DNA of 7,076 nucleotides from Anaerolineae bacterium (GTDB lineage Bacteria; Chloroflexota; Anaerolineae; B4-G1), in NCBI GenBank assembly GCA_030612185.1, contig JAUWOI010000227.1, positions 1 to 7,076 of the forward strand, given 5' to 3'. The translations under genes and the position numbers were made by a program. Of this stretch, positions 1 through 5,306 are shown one piece after another. The notes below the pieces were generated by a model. That model made no database searches, was not told the origin of the DNA, and saw nothing but the letters and a program-made list of their open reading frames with translations. The stretch's first letter is position 1; every line of letters begins with the position of its first letter.

Positions 1-475
1 CGTAAATCTCCTCGTCGTCCACCTCCTTGACGCCCAGCCCGTCCCGGATCACGCCGGCGGCACTATCGGGCATGGCTGTGGCGAGCGTGGTGCCATGGCG
101 GTTGAAGGGGATGGTGATCACCACAATAGCGACGAGCAGCCCCAGCGCCAGTCGGCCCATCAGGCGGGCTGCGTTGGGGGACACGGCCGGCTCCGGCGGT
201 TGCCACCCTGCCTCGGGCTCCATGTCCTCGAATTCTACGACCGCTTCCACCGGTTCCACCACTTCGACCTCCGGTTCTGCGACCATCTCCATTGGCTCCA
301 TTGGTGTCACCGCTTCGGCCGGGGGCACGACAGGCGGGATAGGCGGGATGGGCGCTTCGACGGCGGGGGGTTCAGCGGCGGGAGCAGGCCCCATCCGCGC
401 CCGCATCCGCTCCTCGATCTCCCCCACCAACAGGTTGAGCATCTGATCCATGCGTGATGGCTGTTGATCGTTCAT
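1..475 (-). CDS. Single-pass membrane protein with Pro/Glu-rich N-terminal region (3' end beyond window)
   Basis: The frame is open from the ATG at 473-475 to the window edge: 158 codons without a stop, so the C-terminus is missing. A short charged N-terminal helix (residues 8-28, with MDQMLNLLVGEIEERMRARM) comes first. A low-complexity region follows at about 30-100, with PIPPIPP and repeated acidic VEVVEP/VEAVVEF units. One transmembrane helix is seen at about 107-124 (LALGLLVAIVVITIPF). The segment after it ends in IRDGLGVKEVDDEEIY and is probably the start of an extracytoplasmic domain. A GAGGT ribosome binding site lies about 9 nt upstream and overlaps the stop of the preceding gene, 7 nt away, so the two are probably co-transcribed and coupled. 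I do not recognise a named family with confidence. The segment after the helix is reminiscent of envelope proteins of Chloroflexota, but the decisive part lies outside the window. The opposite strand is also open here but gives low-complexity Ser/Thr/Gly translation. Confidence 0.72.
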   Translation of the reverse strand, partial: MNDQQPSRMDQMLNLLVGEIEERMRARMGPAPAAEPPAVEAPIPPIPPVVPPAEAVTPMEPMEMVAEPEVEVVEPVEAVVEFEDMEPEAGWQPPEPAVSPNAARLMGRLALGLLVAIVVITIPFNRHGTTLATAMPDSAAGVIRDGLGVKEVDDEEIY

Positions 476-482
476 CAGTATT

Positions 483-1172
483 CTACCTCACGGTGAAGAA
501 ACCCAAAATCTCGCCAATGCTGACGAAGACGTTGGCGTAAAAACTGCCGCCCAGTTGGCGGAACAACTCGAACTGCAGACCAGGCGCGCCGATGAACGGG
601 CGCAGCGTCCAGGCCATCTGACTGCCGACGAAGGCGTAGATGAGGATCCATAGCCGCACCACGTTCCGCCTGGCCCCTGCTCCCTCATTGCCAGAGGCCG
701 ACACGATTCGCATCCCATGGCCAAGGAAGGTCACCCCCACGATGCCAGCAATAGTGAAGACGCCCACGTTCAGCAGTTTGAAGAATTGGTAGTGGCTTGT
801 CGTGAGGAGGAAGAAGAGCACGATGGGGGCGAAACTGAGAAGCAGCACCGCCGTCACCGTGAGCGCCGTCAGAATGAGCGCGAAGTTCTGCGTCAGGCTC
901 TGGCTGGAGCCGAAGATGAGGTTGAAGAAGTAAAGCGTCGGCGAGCAGACAACGAGCGTGGCCAGAAAGAGAATAGGGAGTTTGACGGCGGAACTGAGTG
1001 CCTGCCATAGGCTGTGGGTCGAACCCATCACCGCCCCGTAGAGGGCCAGGAAGGCCACGCCAGAAACGAGCATGGCCCGCATCTTCTGGCCCAGTTCCAC
1101 ACCATCCCGGATCTCGGTGAAGAACCCCCGCCGATTGCGCAGTATCGTCTCGATAATCGCCAGATTGTTCAC
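483..1172 (-). CDS. Multi-pass membrane protein of unknown function
   Basis: This 229-residue protein has a short cytoplasmic N-terminus (NLAIIETILRNRRGFFTEI) and about five hydrophobic segments: roughly 34-50, 64-88, 98-124, 133-155 and 172-190. A sixth, weaker one is possible near 213-227. A polar loop at 158-170 (SASGNEGAGARR) separates the last two clear helices. The conserved-looking C-terminal stretch FVGSQMAWTLRPFIGAPG resembles a family of small bacterial membrane proteins that some annotations label 'actin-binding WH2 domain-containing'; that name is probably uninformative here, and I assign no function. The frame can be extended to a GTG at 1181, but that GTG is part of the AGGAGGTG ribosome binding site. 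The GTG at 1170-1172, 8 nt after AGGAGG, is the better start. The gene ends 7 nt before the following membrane protein gene, which suggests a two-gene unit. A repeat-bearing gap of about 200 nt separates it from the PadR cluster upstream, so read-through from that cluster is uncertain. Confidence 0.82.
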   Translation of the reverse strand: MNNLAIIETILRNRRGFFTEIRDGVELGQKMRAMLVSGVAFLALYGAVMGSTHSLWQALSSAVKLPILFLATLVVCSPTLYFFNLIFGSSQSLTQNFALILTALTVTAVLLLSFAPIVLFFLLTTSHYQFFKLLNVGVFTIAGIVGVTFLGHGMRIVSASGNEGAGARRNVVRLWILIYAFVGSQMAWTLRPFIGAPGLQFELFRQLGGSFYANVFVSIGEILGFFTVR

Positions 1173-1219
1173 TCGGTGCACCTCCTGTACACTAGATTAT
1201 GATGCTTGATTCGTTTAGC

Positions 1220-1305
1220 ACACGGATACACACAGATGAAACGGATTATCACGGATTTTTTTGTCTTTATCTGTGTACATCCGTGTGATCCGTGTTGATC
1301 CGTGT
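1220..1305. repeat. Palindromic intergenic repeat built from ATCCGTGT / ACACGGAT octamers
   Basis: The left arm at 1220-1237 holds ACACGGAT and ACACAGAT. It pairs with the right arm at 1269-1286, which holds ATCTGTGT and ATCCGTGT, in 16 of 18 positions. Further ACGGAT units lie at 1241-1246 and 1251-1256. Further ATCCGTGT units lie at 1288-1295 and 1298-1305. A T-rich centre (TTTTTTTGTCTTT) separates the arms. The whole lies in the 201-nt gap between the HAAS-type gene (stop at 1374) and the next membrane protein gene (start at 1172). It may fold as a hairpin in RNA and could act as a terminator or mRNA stabiliser, but that is inference. Repeats with this ATCCGTGT unit recur between genes in many environmental bacterial genomes. 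The rest of the gap (1306-1373) shows nothing I can name. Confidence 0.75.
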
Positions 1306-1373
1306 CCCATTTGTAGATGGCTGAGCAGTTACCTTGATTCTTGTGGGCAACTCTACCGCACCCAGCAACTACA

Positions 1374-1850
1374 CTACCAACGCAGGGCAGGCAGAGCAAA
1401 AAAGACCACCGACAAGGCCCAGAAGAAAGCCCACGAGGCCAGCGCGTAACGCCAGCGCGGGAACTTCAACAAGGGCAGCAGCAACGCCGCCAGCGATACA
1501 ACCCAGAACGCCGGGCGCACCAGCACCTCCTGCCAGCCGACGGCGGTGCCGTCGGGGGCAAAGATCAACCAACGCAGTACCAGGGCACAGACGACGGGCA
1601 TCGCCGCCGCGATGACGCCATCGGCCGTCCCCCAGCCCACGTGAGCGGCCTGGAGTTCCTGCCCCACCTCCTCCACGCCGAAGCGAGCGGCGGCCTCGGC
1701 CAGCGCTGCCTCCTCGTCCAAGCCTTGCGCCCGGGCCACCCCCACCGCCTCCTCCAGATGGGCACGGATTTCCTGCAGAACATCGTACTCTGTCTCCGCT
1801 TCCAGGTCCAGGTGGGCACGGATGCGAGCCAGGACATCGTCAACCGTCAT
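1374..1850 (-). CDS. HAAS-type (permease-prefix-like) small membrane protein
   Basis: The protein has 158 residues. The N-terminal half (about 4-70) is a soluble helical domain with the pattern EYDVLQEIRAHLEEAV, then AQGLDEEAALAEAAARFG, then VGQEL. This matches the HAAS/permease-prefix type of domain that often lies next to PadR regulators. Three hydrophobic helices follow at about 77-97, 113-129 and 134-153, with a short C-terminal tail. The motif FPRWRY at 130-135 recurs as FPRWSY in the neighbouring eight-helix protein. The frame also opens at a TTG at 1856, but that codon sits only a few nt from the GAGG ribosome binding site. The ATG at 1848-1850 lies about 7 nt after AGAGGT and is preferred. 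The gene follows the larger membrane protein by 27 nt and is third in a probable PadR operon. Family knowledge suggests that the HAAS domain interacts with a PadR-linked partner in the envelope; the exact role is unknown. Confidence 0.85.
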   Translation of the reverse strand: MTVDDVLARIRAHLDLEAETEYDVLQEIRAHLEEAVGVARAQGLDEEAALAEAAARFGVEEVGQELQAAHVGWGTADGVIAAAMPVVCALVLRWLIFAPDGTAVGWQEVLVRPAFWVVSLAALLLPLLKFPRWRYALASWAFFWALSVVFFALPALRW

Positions 1851-1877
1851 AGACAATACCTCTTCCCAGGCAGTGAC

Positions 1878-2681
1878 TTAGCAACCCGCCCGTAGGGACT
1901 GCACTGAGCGGCGCAGCAGACCAACAAGCACTGGTGAAAACATCACCGCTAGCGCAACGATCCCCGCCATCACCGTCCGTTGGACATTCACCCATCCATT
2001 CTCCAACCAGTAGACTGTTGGGGCCATAGTCACGATAGTCACCGTTAGTATGTTGCCAACCAGTAATGCCAATACCCGCTGCCACTGGCCTGTGCTGCGG
2101 AGGTAAGCCAGCACTGTGCCAGACATCAAGAGCGTCAGAACGACCATAAAACGCAACGAGTAGAGCCTGTCTACCTCATCGAAGCCAACGCCGATCAACA
2201 ACGGCATAAAGCCGAACATCCCAAAAGTGAGCAGAGTCCAATCTTCCCAGATGTTGGTGAATAGATTCAGGAGCGGCCGTAGTGAGCGCGTGATCAGCAA
2301 GGTTATCGCCGCCATTAGCAGGAATGGGATCCACGACCGCCAGCCCCATAAATCATTGCGTCCAAACGTGTAGTTGAAGATCTGGAGGCCCGGGGTAGCC
2401 ACGTTCATCATATAGAGATTAACCAACAGCACAAACCCCACATAAGGATAAGACCAGCGCGGGAAACCCTTTACCCAACCAATCCCGAGGGCAATAACCG
2501 GAAAGACAAGGGATCCCAAGAACAAGGTGCGTCCAAGACCGGGAAGCCATGAGGGGATGACCCAGTCATGTGGAATCTCACCAAGGATCAAATCCAGTCC
2601 ACAAATCAGGAAGAGCACCATACCTGCCAGTGCTGCGGCCCACGAAGCGGGATACTTGTGGTCTTGATTGTTGTCACGCAT
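1878..2681 (-). CDS. Eight-helix membrane protein in a PadR cluster, function unknown
   Basis: The protein has 267 residues and is almost all membrane segments: about 13-34, 51-70, 76-93, 115-132, 149-166, 177-194, 202-225 and 236-256. No nucleotide-binding, protease or sensor-kinase motif is visible, so it is not an ABC ATPase or enzyme of a common type. FPRWSY at about 73-78 matches FPRWRY in the next gene, which suggests a shared sequence module. Base composition is somewhat more AT-rich than the flanking genes. An in-frame ATG at 2694-2696 would add five residues (MKEGP), but those codons contain the AAGGAGG ribosome binding site, 5 nt before the ATG at 2679-2681, so the shorter form is chosen. 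It lies 56 nt downstream of the PadR gene and 27 nt upstream of the HAAS-type gene, and probably belongs to one transcript with both. I infer a membrane complex or transporter-like role, without direct evidence. Confidence 0.83.
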   Translation of the reverse strand: MRDNNQDHKYPASWAAALAGMVLFLICGLDLILGEIPHDWVIPSWLPGLGRTLFLGSLVFPVIALGIGWVKGFPRWSYPYVGFVLLVNLYMMNVATPGLQIFNYTFGRNDLWGWRSWIPFLLMAAITLLITRSLRPLLNLFTNIWEDWTLLTFGMFGFMPLLIGVGFDEVDRLYSLRFMVVLTLLMSGTVLAYLRSTGQWQRVLALLVGNILTVTIVTMAPTVYWLENGWVNVQRTVMAGIVALAVMFSPVLVGLLRRSVQSLRAGC

Positions 2682-2705
2682 TGGTCCCTCCTTCATTTCA
2701 GGTCT

Positions 2706-2729
2706 CCCACTACCCCACTACCCCACTAT
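2706..2729. repeat. Octamer tandem repeat CCCACTAC x3
   Basis: Three head-to-tail 8-bp units are visible: CCCACTAC, CCCACTAC and CCCACTAT. They fill most of the 56-nt spacer between the PadR stop codon and the start of the next gene. On the transcribed strand they read as G-rich GTAGTGGG units. The 8-bp period matches the longer tract at 7023-7076. Such units can change copy number by slippage and so alter spacing within the operon; that effect is inference. Confidence 0.85.
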
Positions 2730-2737
2730 CAAGGGGT

Positions 2738-3088
2738 CTACGAGCGTGCCTTTTCCATACCAAGAACCAAGCCCATCCCCTGGCGGAAGACCTCCCACTC
2801 CTTCAGTTCCGCCTCCAACTGGTGATGCCCCTTCTCAGTGACGGTGTACACCTTGCGGCGGCGAGTGCCGGGCTCACCCAGCCACCGGCTCTCCAGCAGC
2901 CCATCCTGCTCCATCCGGTGCAGCGTGGGATAGATGAGCCCCTCCTTGAAGCGGAAGTAGCCCTGGCTGCGTGCCTCCAGCCGCCGGATGATCTCGTAGC
3001 CGTGCAGCGGTTCCTCCACATCCGTCAGCAGTTTAAGAATCGCCATAGAGGTCGTCCCTTTGCGCATCTGGTCAATCTTGCCCGTCAT
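2738..3088 (-). CDS. PadR-family transcriptional regulator
   Basis: This is a 116-residue winged helix-turn-helix DNA-binding protein. Residues 9-22 (RKGTTSMAILKLL) form the typical first helix of the family. HGYEIIRRLEAR (29-40) is the second. The recognition region is at about 49-69 (EGLIYPTLHRMEQDGLLESRW). The wing follows at 71-90 (EPGTRRRKVYTVTEKGHHQL), and a C-terminal helix (about 91-112) probably dimerises. The length is usual for the short PadR subfamily. A GTG at 3112 would add eight residues, but GGGAG lies 7 nt before the ATG at 3086-3088, and that ATG gives the normal family N-terminus. The gene is first behind a near-consensus promoter, followed by two membrane protein genes. 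PadR proteins usually repress their own operon and are released by a ligand, so autoregulation of this cluster is likely. The ligand cannot be told from sequence. Confidence 0.95.
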   Translation of the reverse strand: MTGKIDQMRKGTTSMAILKLLTDVEEPLHGYEIIRRLEARSQGYFRFKEGLIYPTLHRMEQDGLLESRWLGEPGTRRRKVYTVTEKGHHQLEAELKEWEVFRQGMGLVLGMEKARS

Positions 3089-3114
3089 CCTGCCACTCCC
3101 TAAGATACCCACCT

Positions 3115-3127
3115 ATAACTTACTTAT
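3115..3127. promoter_or_regulatory. Candidate PadR operator near the transcription start
   Basis: A short dyad, ATAA-5 nt-TTAT, lies just downstream of the -10 box, over the predicted transcription start near 3125. On the transcribed strand it is flanked by the related direct repeats GGTATACTAAG (3129-3139) and GGTATCTTAGG (3099-3109), which match at 8 of 11 positions. The position suits a repressor, and PadR sites are often AT-rich dyads. The match to any defined site is weak. Confidence 0.3.
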
Positions 3128-3131
3128 GCTT

Positions 3132-3160
3132 AGTATACCAGAAAAACGCGAGAATGTCAA
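3132..3160 (-). promoter_or_regulatory. Sigma-70-type promoter of the PadR operon
   Basis: Reading the minus strand, a perfect -35 box TTGACA (3155-3160) is followed by a 17-nt spacer and the -10 box TATACT (3132-3137). Transcription should start near 3125, giving a leader of about 36 nt before the PadR ATG. This is the best promoter match in the window. Such a strong core promoter fits a unit held down by its own repressor. Confidence 0.85.
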
Positions 3161-3184
3161 GAGCCGGTTCAGACAAACAGCAAA

Positions 3185-3216
3185 CGCCCCGCACCATCGC
3201 ACGGATGGACGGGGCG
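3185..3216 (-). terminator. Hairpin terminator downstream of rtcB
   Basis: The outer stem CGCCCCG (3185-3191) pairs with CGGGGCG (3210-3216). An inner stem CCATC (3194-3198) pairs with GATGG (3204-3208) around a 5-nt loop, with a small internal bulge. On the minus strand it is followed by an interrupted T-rich run (TTTGCTGTTTG). It lies between the rtcB stop and the PadR promoter, where a terminator is expected. The broken T tract lowers certainty about strict intrinsic termination. Confidence 0.65.
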
Positions 3217-3230
3217 ATCTATCCAGTCTG

Positions 3231-3291
3231 AACGCAGATTTACGCTGATCCACGCTGATCTTTCTGTTTTTATCTGCGAGAATCTGCGTCC
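3231..3291. repeat. Palindromic intergenic repeat built from ATCTGCGT / ACGCAGAT units
   Basis: An exact 9-bp inverted repeat links ACGCAGATT (3232-3240) with AATCTGCGT (3281-3289). Between them lie two ACGCTGATC units, a T-rich centre (TTTCTGTTTTT) and ATCTGCGAG. The layout matches the repeat at 1220-1305: degenerate octamer-like units, a T-rich centre, then complementary units. It lies in the gap of about 170 nt between the rtcB stop and the PadR promoter. Similar ATCTGCGT units are common between genes in environmental genomes. Confidence 0.72.
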
Positions 3292-3334
3292 TGCTTCTGG
3301 ATTGTCGGTCTGGGGCACGGCCTTGCTGAAACGC

Positions 3335-4786
3335 TTACCCTTTGATCACCGCCATTGGCCGCAGGCGGGCCACCTTGCGGGCTATGCCAGCGCCTTGCAC
3401 CACTTCGACCACGTGGTTGACATCCTTGTAGGCCGCTGGAGCCTCCTCGGCCAAGCCCCTCATACTCCCAGCGCGGATGATGATCCCCTGCTCCTCCAGT
3501 TCCCGCCTCAGATCGCTCCCCCGGACTCGCTTGCTGGCCTTGCGGCGGCTCATCACGCGCCCGGCCCCGTGGCAGGTCGAGCCGAAGGTCAGTTCCATGG
3601 CTTTCTGCGTGCCCACGAGCACGTATGAGGCAGTGCCCATCGAGCCGGGCACCAGCACCGGCTGGCCCACGTCACGATAATCCTCCGGCACCCCCGGATG
3701 ACCGGCTGGGAAGGCGCGGGTGGCCCCCTTGCGGTGGACGCACAGTTTCATCCGCTTCCCGTCCACCTCGTGCTGCTCGAACTTGGCGATGTTGTGGGTC
3801 ACGCCGTAGACCTGGAACAGATCGAAGTCATTCACCTTGCCGGCCAGCACCTGCTCGAACGCCTCGCGCACACCCGCGACCAGCACCTGCCGGTTGACAA
3901 AGGCGTAGTTGACCGCGCAGGCCATCGCGCCGTAGTAGTCCCGGCCCTCGGGGGAGTTTATGGGGGCGCAGACCAGTTCCCGGTCTGGCAACTGGATGCC
4001 ATACTTACCCACCACGGGCTGTAACTTCTTCACGTAGTCGCTACAGACCTGGTGGCCGAAGCCTCGGGAGCCACAGTGGATCTGCACCACCACCTGGTCC
4101 TCCCACAGGCCAAAGACCTCCGCCGCCTGCGGGTCGTAGATCTCATCCACGACGTCAATCTCGATGAAGTGATTGCCCGCGCCCAGGGAACCGACCTGCG
4201 GGCGGCCCCGCTCTTTGGCGCGGGCGCTCACTTTGCTAGGGTCGGCCCCAGGCAAACAGCCGCCCTCCTCCGTGTGGGCCAGGTCCTCCGGCCGGGCCAG
4301 GCCCTGCTTCAGCGCCCACTTCGCACCCTGCGTCACCAGCGCATCCAGTTCCCGCCCGGAGACACGCATGCGTCCCTTCCCCCCCACCCCGCTGGGGCAG
4401 GCCCGGTAGAGGGTCGCCGTCAGGTCCCGCAGATACGGCGCGACCTCGTCTCGCTCCAGGCGCGTGCCCAGAAGACGGATCCCGCAGTTCACATCGTAGC
4501 CCACTCCCCCCGGGGAAATCACCCCAGTATCCAGCCGCATGGCCGCCACGCCGCCGATGGGAAAGCCATAACCCTGGTGGAAATCCGGCATAGCCAGCGC
4601 ATACTTGACGAGGCCTGGTAGAGTCGAGGTATTGATCAACTGCTCCACCGTGCGATCGCGGAAGGCCGCGTCGAAGAGTTCCGCATCACCAAAGAGCCGT
4701 GCCGGAACGCGCATGTCGTCCCGGAAGTCCTGCGGCAACTCCCAAATATACTCGTCCACCCGTCGAAAATCACTCTTCTGCACCAT
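3335..4786 (-). CDS. rtcB: RtcB 3'-phosphate RNA ligase (tRNA-splicing ligase)
   Basis: RtcB is a GTP- and Mn2+-dependent ligase that joins RNA 2',3'-cyclic phosphate or 3'-phosphate ends to 5'-OH ends, in RNA repair and tRNA splicing. The protein has 483 residues, the usual length for the archaeal-type form, with no intein. Metal and active-site motifs are complete: YDVNCGIRLL with Asp98 and Cys101; GAGNHFIE with His206; QIHCGSRGFGHQ with His237; HNIAKFEQHE with His331; HRKGATRAF (351-359); and STCHGAGRVMSRR with His406, the expected guanylylated histidine. The N-terminal PDFHQGYGFPIGGV (67-80) is also characteristic. The ATG at 4784-4786 follows a strong GGAGGT ribosome binding site that overlaps the stop codon of the archease gene 12 nt upstream, so the pair is probably translationally coupled. 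Neither RtcR nor the RtcA cyclase is in the window, so regulation like that in E. coli is not indicated. No key residue is missing, and the protein should be active. Confidence 0.98.
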   Translation of the reverse strand: MVQKSDFRRVDEYIWELPQDFRDDMRVPARLFGDAELFDAAFRDRTVEQLINTSTLPGLVKYALAMPDFHQGYGFPIGGVAAMRLDTGVISPGGVGYDVNCGIRLLGTRLERDEVAPYLRDLTATLYRACPSGVGGKGRMRVSGRELDALVTQGAKWALKQGLARPEDLAHTEEGGCLPGADPSKVSARAKERGRPQVGSLGAGNHFIEIDVVDEIYDPQAAEVFGLWEDQVVVQIHCGSRGFGHQVCSDYVKKLQPVVGKYGIQLPDRELVCAPINSPEGRDYYGAMACAVNYAFVNRQVLVAGVREAFEQVLAGKVNDFDLFQVYGVTHNIAKFEQHEVDGKRMKLCVHRKGATRAFPAGHPGVPEDYRDVGQPVLVPGSMGTASYVLVGTQKAMELTFGSTCHGAGRVMSRRKASKRVRGSDLRRELEEQGIIIRAGSMRGLAEEAPAAYKDVNHVVEVVQGAGIARKVARLRPMAVIKG

Positions 4787-4798
4787 CTCCCACCTCCC

Positions 4799-5206
4799 TC
4801 ACACGTCAAACACTATTGTAGTCTCGTAGCCCTCGCCGGTATGTACGATCTCCAGACTGCTGAACGTGACCGCCTTGATGTGACGCTGGTGTTCGCGCAC
4901 CGGCCCGCCCCGGACGACGGCCCGCAACCGGGTCGCGGTAACCTCAAGCATGTCGAAATCGCAAAAGACACAGCCGTCCCGCTCGTCCAGGTAGAGCAAC
5001 TCCTCCAGCCAGGCCACGAGCAGCGTCTCGGCGTCGTAGGCCTCCAACTCGATGGACTGCTCGCCCGTCCGACCCACCTCGGCGAGGTCGGCCAACTGGC
5101 AGGCCATACCATAGGCCCCGTTGGCAAACAACTCGGCCAGGTCGCGCCCCCAGACACGAATGGATATGTCGGCTGTGTGCTCGATTTCCTCAAAGCGCCC
5201 GTTCAT
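4799..5206 (-). CDS. Archease, activator of RtcB
   Basis: Archease is a small metal-binding protein that helps RtcB form the guanylylated histidine and turn over many times. This 135-residue copy has the usual length and motifs. EHTADISIRVWG (9-20) carries Asp13. ELFANGAYGM (25-34) follows. EAYDAETLLVAWLEELLYLDE (55-75) carries Asp58. HIKAVTFSSLEI (109-120) and the C-terminal VFDV with Asp134 complete it. The three aspartates match the expected metal site. The ATG at 5204-5206 follows a G-rich but poor ribosome binding site (GGGGGTGGG). Upstream on the minus strand, TTGCTT, a 17-nt spacer and TAGGAT (5216-5221) form a weak possible promoter that would leave a very short leader. Archease leads and rtcB follows 12 nt downstream, the classic functional pairing, which strongly supports both calls. 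Confidence 0.96.
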   Translation of the reverse strand: MNGRFEEIEHTADISIRVWGRDLAELFANGAYGMACQLADLAEVGRTGEQSIELEAYDAETLLVAWLEELLYLDERDGCVFCDFDMLEVTATRLRAVVRGGPVREHQRHIKAVTFSSLEIVHTGEGYETTIVFDV

Positions 5207-5247
5207 CCCACCCCCATCCTACCACAAACCGGCCGGCAAAGCAAGCA

Positions 5248-5271
5248 GCCGCTCCCTGAATCGGGAGCGGC
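5248..5271 (-). terminator. Hairpin terminator after the DUF6930/DUF7309-like gene
   Basis: A perfect 9-bp GC-rich stem, GCCGCTCCC (5248-5256) with GGGAGCGGC (5263-5271), encloses a 6-nt loop. It begins about 35 nt after the stop codon of the upstream gene. The following minus-strand bases (TGCTTGCTTTG) are T-rich but broken. It separates that gene from the archease-rtcB operon. Its 3' side lies within the weak candidate promoter region of archease. Confidence 0.75.
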
Positions 5272-5306
5272 CGTTCGACTCGTCTCTTGCTTCCGGGAAG
5301 ATACCC

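Noticed and set aside
27..446. Plus-strand frames opposite the truncated membrane protein
   Set aside because: They translate to Ser/Thr/Gly or His/Arg low-complexity sequence, whereas the minus strand has a membrane helix, a ribosome binding site and operon spacing.
1173..1181. Upstream GTG start for the multi-pass membrane protein
   Set aside because: This GTG is part of the AGGAGGTG ribosome binding site itself, so it cannot use that site; the next GTG is 8 nt after AGGAGG.
1196..1201. Possible -10 box (CATAAT) upstream of the multi-pass membrane protein gene
   Set aside because: No acceptable -35 box lies 16-18 nt upstream, where the repeat begins, so it is too weak to list as a promoter.
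1341..1895. Long plus-strand open frame antisense to the HAAS-type gene
   Set aside because: It is a shadow: the minus-strand frame gives a recognisable domain, membrane helices and a good ribosome binding site, while this one gives Gln/Arg/His-rich sequence without a family pattern.
4052..4621. Plus-strand open frame of 189 codons inside rtcB
   Set aside because: It lies antisense to the conserved RtcB catalytic core, and its translation resembles no family.
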